Source: Methylomonas sp. (GTDB lineage Bacteria > Pseudomonadota > Gammaproteobacteria > Methylococcales > Methylomonadaceae). From it: a DNA stretch of 9,429 bases. The stretch is from assembly GCA_026990815.1 (NCBI GenBank), contig JALXCS010000005.1, positions 1 to 9,429 of the forward strand, written 5' to 3'. The notes beneath the pieces are model-generated. The model saw nothing but the letters and a program-made list of their open reading frames with translations, ran no database searches and had not been told where the DNA came from. Shown one piece after another: positions 1 through 6,449 of the stretch (position 1 is the stretch's first letter; every line of letters begins with the position of its first letter). The translations under genes and the position numbers were made by a program.

Positions 1-135
1 AGTAAGTTAGGTTTTTCATAATTTCAATAAAAAGCCTTTTTCTTATGAGCTTGAAAAGAGAAAAACACAACCCATTGATTTTACATGCATCATTAAATGT
101 CAAGATATTTTAAACCCGATTGCCCTGGCTAGTGG

Positions 136-164
136 TTTATTATTAGTTCATTATAGCGTATAAT
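136..164 (+). promoter_or_regulatory. Putative sigma-70 promoter of the exported-protein gene
   Basis: A perfect -10 box, TATAAT, lies at 159-164. The hexamer 17 bases upstream is TTTATT (136-141), which matches the -35 consensus at only three of six positions, so the -10 carries the call. Transcription would start near 171, leaving a leader of about 33 bases with a good Shine-Dalgarno sequence, GGAG at 191-194, nine bases before the ATG at 204. The 135 bases upstream are AT-rich and hold no gene that I can see. No sigma-54 (GG-N10-GC) site of the kind that controls some PEP-CTERM genes was found. Confidence 0.55.
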
Positions 165-203
165 ATTGTATGTGAATAAAACTAGGATTCGGAGTAATCA
201 AAA

Positions 204-827
204 ATGAGTTCAATAAAAAAACATCAAAATGAAAAAAAGCCTTCTTCAAAGCGCAGAGCTATAATTAAGGGGTCTGCTACTGCAGTACCCTTGGTTTTAA
301 CATTACGTAGTGGGGCTGCTTTTGCCGCAACAAGTGCTACAGCATGCGTTGTAAATACTCAAACCTTCCTTCAAAACAACCCTGATCAAAAACCGGTAAC
401 TTTATTGGAAAATGGCCAATCAGAAGCAATATCCTATGTGAGGATCTTGACAACAGGACGTGTTCTTGTAGAAGTTGACGCCAACAATAATCCTGTAGCA
501 GGAGGACAAACCCTCGCAGTTTTTTTGGATCCAAATTCTCCCTATCCAGATGGATCTGTTGCACGCTGGTACAATGTTGATGAAAATAACATGTCAATGA
601 CTTACTATACAAATGAATCAGGTTCTACTGGAGGGATTGGGGGAATCATGGTCAATAATGCCAATTCCAAGAAATACAAAATTACTGACGAACAGACTGA
701 TTGTGCTGTTTTATGCTATGTTGACTCTAATGGCATGCCATACAACCCACCCGTTTATGGAAGCGCTCCTGGTGATGGTTCATTCCCGTTTGCAACTACG
801 TCCTGTATGGCTTCAATTACCGGGTAG
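204..827 (+). CDS. Exported protein with twin-arginine-like signal, unknown function
   Basis: I do not recognise the mature domain of this 207-residue protein. The N-terminus is very basic (lysines 5, 6, 11, 12, 16) and carries Arg17-Arg18 in KRRAIIKG, followed by a moderately hydrophobic stretch (19-34), Arg35, and a likely signal peptidase I site AFA|A after residue 41. The Arg pair and the basic residue late in the signal fit Tat export of a folded protein, although the motif lacks the usual Phe at +2. The mature part is rich in Asn, Gly, Tyr and Thr and has four cysteines (48, 167, 171, 201), enough for two disulfides or a metal site. It has no PEP-CTERM tail or transmembrane helix at the C-terminus, which ends in ASITG. 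The ATG at 204 is supported by GGAG nine bases upstream. It stands just before the PqqD/kinase/nucleotidyltransferase cassette, so I infer that it may be that cassette's substrate. Confidence 0.85.
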   Translation: MSSIKKHQNEKKPSSKRRAIIKGSATAVPLVLTLRSGAAFAATSATACVVNTQTFLQNNPDQKPVTLLENGQSEAISYVRILTTGRVLVEVDANNNPVAGGQTLAVFLDPNSPYPDGSVARWYNVDENNMSMTYYTNESGSTGGIGGIMVNNANSKKYKITDEQTDCAVLCYVDSNGMPYNPPVYGSAPGDGSFPFATTSCMASITG

Positions 828-891
828 TTTTACCTTACTATATAAGAGCTTCTAATAAAACCATAATAATAAATGCTCTTCACACCAAACT

Positions 892-931
892 AGACAATTC
901 GTTGCTCACTGGTGCAGCGAATTGACTGTCT
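892..931 (+). terminator. Hairpin after the exported-protein gene, possible terminator or attenuator
   Basis: Bases 895-905 pair with 914-924 in an 11-bp stem with one G-U pair (902/917) and an eight-base loop (906-913). Three further pairs (892-894 with 929-931) form beyond a four-base bulge. The sequence after it is T-rich but interrupted (TTACTT), so it is not a textbook rho-independent terminator. Its place 65 bases after the stop codon and upstream of the next promoter candidate suits a partial terminator or a 3' mRNA stabiliser that would make the exported protein more abundant than the enzymes. Confidence 0.4.
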
Positions 932-976
932 TACTTGTACTACACACCTTCCAAATAAATACAATCCCATTACGCG

Positions 977-1005
977 TTGTGAACGCAACTAAAGTAATCT
1001 ACACT
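977..1005 (+). promoter_or_regulatory. Possible sigma-70 promoter of the PqqD-kinase-nucleotidyltransferase operon
   Basis: TTGTGA (977-982) and TACACT (1000-1005) each match four of six consensus bases and are separated by the optimal 17 bases. Transcription would start near 1012, about 60 bases before the ATG at 1072. The -35 box lies within an inverted repeat (974-978 with 982-986), which could bind a regulator. The match is moderate, and such hexamers arise by chance in AT-rich DNA; the operon could also be read through from the promoter at 136-164. Confidence 0.3.
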
Positions 1006-1071
1006 TAACACAAGATCCAATCGATTCTTTCCTGGACACAGAAAAAATTGATTTAACAGATTTTCACACTG

Positions 1072-1380
1072 ATGAATGAATTAGCTCAAGAATCTCAACC
1101 CCAGAAATGGTTCGTACCAGATAGAGATGTATTGCTCATTAAGCAATGGGGAGATAATGCTATAGTCTATCATTCAAAATCGGGAGAAACTCACCAACTG
1201 AATGATATAGGAACAGCTGCATTACTGAAAATACAACAACAACCTGTTTCAATAGAGGCTTTAGCAAATCATATAAATAATTATTACGAAGTTGAAAATC
1301 CTGGTGAATTAACTATTCGATTGCAAAGATTGATAAAAGAATTTGAAATGCTTGGATTAATTGAACCATTTTCTGAATGA
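1072..1380 (+). CDS. HPr-rel-A system PqqD-family peptide chaperone
   Basis: This 102-residue protein has the pattern of the PqqD-like winged-helix fold that binds precursor peptides and presents them to modifying enzymes. The N-terminal part (about 13-45) is a strand-rich segment with W13 and the signature-like run YHSKSGETHQLND, then a helical part with an alanine/leucine-rich helix (48-56) and a C-terminal helix ending in LGLIEP. It resembles the PqqD relatives found beside HprK-related kinase A (TIGR04353, recalled). It is probably cytoplasmic. The ATG at 1072 is the first usable start after an in-frame stop at 1054-1056; there is no clear Shine-Dalgarno sequence. Its stop overlaps the start of the kinase gene in ATGA (1377-1380), which implies translational coupling. 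No radical SAM partner, the usual partner of true PqqD, is present, so its client is not PQQ. Confidence 0.85.
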   Translation: MNELAQESQPQKWFVPDRDVLLIKQWGDNAIVYHSKSGETHQLNDIGTAALLKIQQQPVSIEALANHINNYYEVENPGELTIRLQRLIKEFEMLGLIEPFSE

Positions 1381-2294
1381 AACTAGGTAGTTATTCAATT
1401 TCCGAACTCACTAACAAAACAGTGAGTAAAAACGGAATAATCCTGTTAGTCGGACCATTTTCTGTACGTCTTCGTACTCGGGATCGGCAATTTGTCAGTA
1501 CACTCCGTGATCTTTATCTGGATTTTTCTATCGGCTCAGCTGATAAACAGATTATTGATTTTCATATTGACATGTTTTCCCCGCCAAACCATCGTCGCTG
1601 GATAAAACCGCAAATAAATTTCAGTATTGATGGCTTATTCCCCTTCAGCCCTTTTTCTGTTTCTCACGCTACCCCTTTATTTGAATGGGGATTTAATTGG
1701 TGTATCGCCAGAAATGCACAAAACTATCTTTTACTTCATGCCGCTGTACTTGAAAAAAATAATAGATCTGTAATTCTCCCGGCATTGCCAGGCTCAGGAA
1801 AAAGTACCTTGGCAGCTGCACTCAGTCATACAGGTTGGCGCTTTTTATCTGATGAATTCTGTATAGTTAACCCACGCGACGGAAAAATTATTCCAATTCC
1901 AAGGCCAACCCCATTAAAAAATGAGTCAATACAGGTTTTTCGTAATTTTTCCCCTGATGCTTTTATAGGTCCGTTATTTCATAATACCCGTAAAGGAACC
2001 ATTGGGCATTTACGACCGCCGCCATCAGCAGTTGAACAACAAAACAATCCAGGAATTCCACATTGGATAATTTTTCCAAAATACCAATCTAATTCGGACA
2101 CTAATTTAATTTCTTTGGATAAAAGCTTCTCCCTAATGAAATTAGCTTCAAATGCTTTTAATTACGAAATTCAAAGTGAAATAGGTTTTAAACTATTAAC
2201 CACTATGGTCGACAAATGCACTTGCTATAATTTAGTATTCAGTGATCTCAATTCTGCTATTTCCCAACTTAATACCTTAGCAGATAATGACTGA
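1377..2294 (+). CDS. HprK-related kinase A
   Basis: This 305-residue protein is related to the catalytic domain of HPr kinase/phosphorylase. Visible motifs are a histidine in LLLHAAV (H121), a P-loop PGSGKST (138-144), and FLSDE (156-160) at the position of the acidic pair that follows the P-loop in HPr kinases. Conserved-looking PIPRPTPLK (173-181) and RKGTIGHLRPPPSAV (205-219) follow. The first 115 residues are not the HPr kinase N-terminal domain. The family (TIGR04352, recalled) occurs in cassettes with a PqqD relative and has no proven substrate; phosphotransfer from ATP to a serine or threonine of a peptide is inferred. The start is the ATG overlapping the upstream stop, and the end overlaps the next gene by eight bases (2287-2294). 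No HPr (ptsH) or PTS gene is nearby, so a role in carbon catabolite control is unlikely. Confidence 0.9.
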   Translation: MKLGSYSISELTNKTVSKNGIILLVGPFSVRLRTRDRQFVSTLRDLYLDFSIGSADKQIIDFHIDMFSPPNHRRWIKPQINFSIDGLFPFSPFSVSHATPLFEWGFNWCIARNAQNYLLLHAAVLEKNNRSVILPALPGSGKSTLAAALSHTGWRFLSDEFCIVNPRDGKIIPIPRPTPLKNESIQVFRNFSPDAFIGPLFHNTRKGTIGHLRPPPSAVEQQNNPGIPHWIIFPKYQSNSDTNLISLDKSFSLMKLASNAFNYEIQSEIGFKLLTTMVDKCTCYNLVFSDLNSAISQLNTLADND

Positions 2295-3393
2295 TATTTT
2301 ACGTTCTGACAATAATTTCATCCTCAGTTTTCTGAAAACCCCAGAAATTTATCTTTCTTATACCAAACAAGATTGGTCGTTATTATTAAGAGTAGCAAGA
2401 AACACCAATATCCTTGCTCATATCGGGTGGATTCTTAAGCACAAGGGTTATTTTGACCATATTCCAACCAAAGTAAAAGACAATATAGATGCCGCACAAA
2501 GAATCGTTGACTATCGTAAACAAACTGCATTATGGGAGCTGAACAGGCTCCATCATGCCTTAAATAATTTAAATACGGATATAGTCATTTTAAAAGGTGG
2601 AGCCTATCTCCTTTCTGGGCTACCTTTTTCACAATCCAGAATGTTTGCTGATGTTGATATTCTGGTTCCTAAGGATAAAATTGAAATTATTGAGCAAACA
2701 CTGCTCAAGCAAAACTGGAAATCAATGAAGGTGGACGAGTATGATCAACATTATTACCGCGAATGGATGCATGAAATCCCTCCACTTCGACATGTGGTTC
2801 GAACTATTGAAGTTGACATTCACCATACAATTCTTCCGCTAACCAGCCGATTAAAGCCATCGCCTGGCAAATTGATTGCTGACGCAGCCAGTACAAAATT
2901 GTATGGTTTTAAAACCTTATCACCTTGCGATATGATATTACATAGCGCAACTCATCTTTTTTATGATTCTGGCCTGGAAAATAAACTTAAAGATTTAATT
3001 GATCTTGGCCAACTAATCAATCATTTTAGTGAAAACAATGAACATTTCACTAGCGAACTAATTGAACGTGCAAATGAACTGGATTTGACGAAACCGCTTT
3101 TTTATTCCTTACATTTCACGCAAAAACTTCTTGGAACAAAAATTTCCGCAAAAGATATACAGAATGCCAAATACAACACCCGCATTTCTAATGTTACGCT
3201 TTTAATAATGAATATCTTGGTTCCACCGGCAATATTGCCAGAACATCCAGATCACCCAAAACATAGGGTTCGTTTAGCCAGATGGTTTCTTTATATACGA
3301 TCCCATTATTTAAGAATGCCACTAGAACTATTAATTCCACATCTACTCCATAAAAGCAAGGTGCGTTGGGAAGCACGAAAAACCAGACCTTAA
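2287..3393 (+). CDS. Nucleotidyltransferase family protein (NTP_transf_5 type)
   Basis: The 368-residue protein has the catalytic hallmarks of the polymerase-beta-like nucleotidyltransferase fold in the arrangement of PF14907: LKGGAYLL (102-109), then DVDILV with D122 and D124 sixteen residues after the second glycine, and a candidate third acidic residue in IEVDIHHT (E175 or D177). The N-terminal 95 residues and the C-terminal 150 residues are helical. The family would transfer a nucleotidyl, or possibly a sugar-phosphate, group; relatives sit next to HPr-kinase-like enzymes in lasso peptide clusters. I infer that it acts on the same client as the kinase. The gene overlaps the kinase gene by eight bases and ends in TAA (3391-3393), which overlaps the stop codon of the convergent amidotransferase gene. 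A C-terminal patch (about 320-360) is rich in Arg, Lys and His. Confidence 0.85.
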   Translation: MTDILRSDNNFILSFLKTPEIYLSYTKQDWSLLLRVARNTNILAHIGWILKHKGYFDHIPTKVKDNIDAAQRIVDYRKQTALWELNRLHHALNNLNTDIVILKGGAYLLSGLPFSQSRMFADVDILVPKDKIEIIEQTLLKQNWKSMKVDEYDQHYYREWMHEIPPLRHVVRTIEVDIHHTILPLTSRLKPSPGKLIADAASTKLYGFKTLSPCDMILHSATHLFYDSGLENKLKDLIDLGQLINHFSENNEHFTSELIERANELDLTKPLFYSLHFTQKLLGTKISAKDIQNAKYNTRISNVTLLIMNILVPPAILPEHPDHPKHRVRLARWFLYIRSHYLRMPLELLIPHLLHKSKVRWEARKTRP

Positions 3394-5279
3394 CTTACAC
3401 TCCTTAAAAAGGACTCAAACATTAACAAACTCCAAATTGGTGCACTATAATCTTTAATCCCTGCCTGGTGCTGGTCAACCAATTTTCTTAAAAACTTTTG
3501 ATCAAAAAGATTACTATCCCTCATAACAGGCCCAAGTAATGAATCTCTAGCCCTATCTTTTAAAGGCCCTCTAAACCAGGATGACAATGGTATTGAGAAC
3601 CCCATTTTTGGTCGATATAAAATGTCCTCAGCTAAATATTTCTCAAGCGATTTTTTAAAGATATATTTTCCCTCTCTGCCATGTAGCTTAAATTCTGGTT
3701 TTATCCCTGCCATCCACTCTACAAGTTGGTGGTCAAGTAGCGGAACTCTAACTTCAAGTGAGTGCGCCATACTTGCCCTATCAACTTTGGTTAAAATATC
3801 TCCGGGAAGGTAAGTTTTAATATCCAGATACTGCACCAATGAAAGAGGATCATCAACGGGAGCTTTCTCAGAGTGAGTTCTGAATACCTCGACAGCTTTA
3901 TATCCCTGTAGCTGATTCATTAAAGATTGGCTAAACAGCTTTTTTCGAAAATCATCAGTAGAGATTGAAACGCTGTGAAAATAACCGGCAACTGAATCAC
4001 GAGCAATTGACTGAAATGTTGATTTGGCACGAAAAATCTTAGGCGCCCAATCCGCTTTTGGATAGAACCTACCTAATACACCGAAAACTGGCTGCCTGAT
4101 TGCATTTGGCAACCAAGAACGCATCTGCTCCTCATAGGTATGCCAACGATAACGGCGATAACCAGCAAGATTTTCGTCCCCGCCATCCCCCGAAAGCACA
4201 ACAGTGACCTGTTTTTTCGCCAACTCACAAACACGGTAAGTTGGCAATGCAGAACTGTCAGCGTACGGTTCATCATATAAACCAGATAATTTATCGATTA
4301 AACTATAATCATCCGGATCTACCTGTTCTACCCGATGGTTAGTGTGGTACTGCTGTGCTACTTTTTCTGCAAATTGTGATTCATTAAATTTTGGATCGCC
4401 AAATGAAATTGAACAAGTATTCACTGGATCGGAAGAGTGATTAGCCATCATTGCCACTACTGCACTTGAATCCACACCACCTGAAAGAAAAGCACCCAGC
4501 GGCACATCAGCAACCATACGTATCTTGACAGCTTCCTGGAATCGCTCAATTAACTCATCCCGAATTTGATTTTCATTCTCAGACCTATCAATAGAAAAAT
4601 TAACATCCCAATACTGCCTGGCAGTATAATTTTTTTGACCGCGCTTTATTGTTAAACAGTAGCCCGGCTCCAGCTTATACACATTTTTATAGATGGTTTT
4701 GGGGTCCGGAACATACCCAAAACCAAAATACTCTTCAATTGCAGTGGGTTCAAGCTCTTTATTAAATTTTGGATGAGCTGCTAATGATTTTAATTCTGAT
4801 CCAAAAATAAAATGTCCATTTGCAAGCTCGGTATAAAACAATGGTTTGATTCCAAGCCTGTCTCTTGCCAAAAACAAAACTTCTTTCGTCCTATCCCAAA
4901 TGGCAAATGCAAACATCCCTCTTAATCGATCTACACATGTTTCACCCCATGCTTGCCAGGCATATAAAATAACTTCAGTATCACAATGGGTTTTAAAAAC
5001 AAAACCGAGACTTTCCAGCTCTTTTCTCAATTCCGGAAAATTATAAACCTCGCCGTTATACGTCAAAACCGCATTGCCATCCTGGCTTACCATTGGTTGT
5101 TGACCATGCGATAAATCGATAATCGATAAGCGTCGATGCGCCAATCCTAAACCGGCTTCGGTATGGATTCCACCTTCATCCGGACCGCGATGAAATTGAG
5201 TTTCATTCATTTCGGAAAGTAACTGACGATTGATTTCCCGCTTTCCTTTTAGGTCAAAAATTCCCGTTATTCCACACAT
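3390..5279 (-). CDS. XrtA-associated amidotransferase 1 (asparagine synthase family)
   Basis: This 629-residue protein is a complete glutamine-hydrolysing asparagine synthase homologue. The N-terminal class II glutaminase domain starts MCGITGIFD with the Cys2 nucleophile exposed after Met removal, and shows HRRLSIID (48-55), YNGEVYN (74-80) and a C-D-T-E segment (99-102). The synthetase domain has the pyrophosphate-loop SGGVDSS (266-272) and a later SGDGGDE. It would move glutamine ammonia onto a carboxylate activated with ATP. Length and neighbours fit the exosortase A-associated amidotransferase (TIGR03108, recalled), which probably amidates a uronic acid or similar group in the exopolysaccharide rather than making asparagine. 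It starts three bases after the glycosyltransferase stop (TAA-GCC-ATG) with no clear Shine-Dalgarno sequence, suggesting coupled translation. It is the last gene of the minus-strand operon in this window. Confidence 0.92.
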   Translation of the reverse strand: MCGITGIFDLKGKREINRQLLSEMNETQFHRGPDEGGIHTEAGLGLAHRRLSIIDLSHGQQPMVSQDGNAVLTYNGEVYNFPELRKELESLGFVFKTHCDTEVILYAWQAWGETCVDRLRGMFAFAIWDRTKEVLFLARDRLGIKPLFYTELANGHFIFGSELKSLAAHPKFNKELEPTAIEEYFGFGYVPDPKTIYKNVYKLEPGYCLTIKRGQKNYTARQYWDVNFSIDRSENENQIRDELIERFQEAVKIRMVADVPLGAFLSGGVDSSAVVAMMANHSSDPVNTCSISFGDPKFNESQFAEKVAQQYHTNHRVEQVDPDDYSLIDKLSGLYDEPYADSSALPTYRVCELAKKQVTVVLSGDGGDENLAGYRRYRWHTYEEQMRSWLPNAIRQPVFGVLGRFYPKADWAPKIFRAKSTFQSIARDSVAGYFHSVSISTDDFRKKLFSQSLMNQLQGYKAVEVFRTHSEKAPVDDPLSLVQYLDIKTYLPGDILTKVDRASMAHSLEVRVPLLDHQLVEWMAGIKPEFKLHGREGKYIFKKSLEKYLAEDILYRPKMGFSIPLSSWFRGPLKDRARDSLLGPVMRDSNLFDQKFLRKLVDQHQAGIKDYSAPIWSLLMFESFLRSVS

Positions 5280-5282
5280 GGC

Positions 5283-6446
5283 TTAAATTGTTTTTATTGC
5301 TGGTGAATCATAAACTTCAAGATAAGAAGCCACCATCTTTTCTAAAGAAAATTGCTCGCTAATCCTTTTTCTGGCATTGCTCCCATGCTGGTCACGCAGT
5401 GTCCTATTTTTTAAATAGCTGACAATGCATTCAGCCATCATATCAGGATTTTGCTTTTCAACCAGACTGCCTGTTTCACCATCAATGACTAATTCGGAAT
5501 TACCCCCAACATTGGTTGCAATAATTGGTAAGCCAGTTGCCATTGCCTCAAGAATGGTATTAGAAATACCTTCAGCGACAGAAGGTAATACGAAAACATC
5601 CAGACTGCGCATAATTTCGGCGATGTCATCTCTTTTCCCTGGTAACCAAGCTAGATCCTGCAAACCTGCATCCGACAATAATCGCTCTGCCTTAATTTTT
5701 AATGGTCCATCACCGATAATGATTAATCTAGCCTTGGTTTTAAGCTCAGGATAATCATTCATTGCTTTAATAAATGCACGAACTAGTGTCGGTTGATCTT
5801 TAACCCCATGCATCCTGCCAACTGTGCCAATATAAATTTCTCGCTCATCAAAGCGACAAGGGCAATCTTTTAATGTTATTTTTTTTTTGTTTCGAGGATA
5901 AAAAATACTTATATCAACTCCATTGCAAATTCTTTTAATTTTTTGCGGAGAAATCCCAACCTTATCAGTTAAATATTCTTCTAATTCCACGGACAGAGGA
6001 ATAAAACGGTGGACAAATCGATTTAAAAACCGTCTTATCCATTGGTATTTTATGTTATCCCCATGTGGATCAAACACATCCCAGCCATGCTCACCATGAA
6101 TTCTGTACTGAATACCGGCAAAAAAAGCAGGAATCTGGTATTCAATGGTGCCAAGATTTCGAGTATGAAAAATAGTTGGCTGGATTTCTCGAAGTAAACG
6201 ATACAACCTGACAAAAGACATCCAGTCTTGGCCGGGTTGCTTATGTAGCGAGAAAACTTCAACATCATCTCGCTTAAGTCGTGATTCGAAATCAGTGCTG
6301 GCGGTCAAACAAATAATAGCGTGTCGATATTTTTCAGAAGGCATGTTATTGATTAAATTAACGACACCATTTTCCAAGCCACCTACGCCCAATTGATATA
6401 TAGCATGGGCAATGAGCGGAGCTTTCTTTTCCAATTTCTGTTTCAA
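5283..6446 (-). CDS. GT4 glycosyltransferase, XrtA/PEP-CTERM exopolysaccharide type
   Basis: This is a 387-residue GT-B fold retaining glycosyltransferase. The N-terminal domain has the glycine-rich acceptor-side loop YQLGVGGLENGVVNLIN (17-33). The C-terminal domain shows VGRMHGVKDQ (209-218), GDGPL (245-249) and the EX7E motif (E292, E300) in AEGISNTILEAMATG, which binds the nucleotide-sugar donor. It matches the sugar transferase of EpsH1/XrtA loci (TIGR03088, recalled) and would add a sugar to the growing exopolysaccharide repeat at the cytoplasmic membrane. The start is TTG at 6444-6446: an in-frame TAA lies two codons upstream, and no ATG follows before the conserved N-terminal block, so TTG is the only reasonable start. 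It begins three bases after the FemAB stop codon and ends three bases before the amidotransferase. Confidence 0.92.
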   Translation of the reverse strand: MKQKLEKKAPLIAHAIYQLGVGGLENGVVNLINNMPSEKYRHAIICLTASTDFESRLKRDDVEVFSLHKQPGQDWMSFVRLYRLLREIQPTIFHTRNLGTIEYQIPAFFAGIQYRIHGEHGWDVFDPHGDNIKYQWIRRFLNRFVHRFIPLSVELEEYLTDKVGISPQKIKRICNGVDISIFYPRNKKKITLKDCPCRFDEREIYIGTVGRMHGVKDQPTLVRAFIKAMNDYPELKTKARLIIIGDGPLKIKAERLLSDAGLQDLAWLPGKRDDIAEIMRSLDVFVLPSVAEGISNTILEAMATGLPIIATNVGGNSELVIDGETGSLVEKQNPDMMAECIVSYLKNRTLRDQHGSNARKRISEQFSLEKMVASYLEVYDSPAIKTI

Positions 6447-6449
6447 AAC

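Noticed and set aside
30..65. A/T-rich inverted repeats near the left edge, possible terminator of an upstream gene
   Set aside because: The stems are only A-T rich runs with either no loop or a 15-base loop, as expected by chance in this composition.
345..347. Cys48 as a lipoprotein anchor of the exported protein
   Set aside because: The preceding residues ATA lack the hydrophobic -3 residue of a lipobox, and the hydrophobic stretch ends well before; AFA|A fits signal peptidase I better.
337..612. Open frame of 91 codons on the minus strand inside the exported-protein gene
   Set aside because: It lies wholly within a gene with good promoter, ribosome binding site and signal peptide, and its translation resembles no family.
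765..827. PEP-CTERM sorting signal on the exported protein
   Set aside because: The C-terminus lacks the Pro-Glu-Pro motif, the transmembrane helix and the basic tail.
935..965. Alternative promoter TTGTAC...TACAAT
   Set aside because: The spacer is 19 bases and the -35 box matches at only three positions; the 977-1005 candidate has better spacing.
3401..3413. TCCTT-AAA-AAGGA hairpin near the convergent junction
   Set aside because: Five weak pairs with a three-base loop inside the amidotransferase coding end and no T-tract on either strand; it is too weak for a terminator.
5115..5128. Tandem heptamer ATCGATA
   Set aside because: It lies in the coding sequence for the conserved LSIIDLS segment of the amidotransferase and is explained by codon choice.
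1072..5279. A complete lasso peptide cluster
   Set aside because: There is no transglutaminase-like protease or short precursor with a lasso leader, and the asparagine synthase homologue has an intact Cys2 glutaminase domain and belongs to the exopolysaccharide operon.
5425..5754. Open frame of 109 codons antisense to the glycosyltransferase
   Set aside because: It runs opposite to the conserved donor-binding motifs of a clear GT4 gene and looks like a shadow frame.
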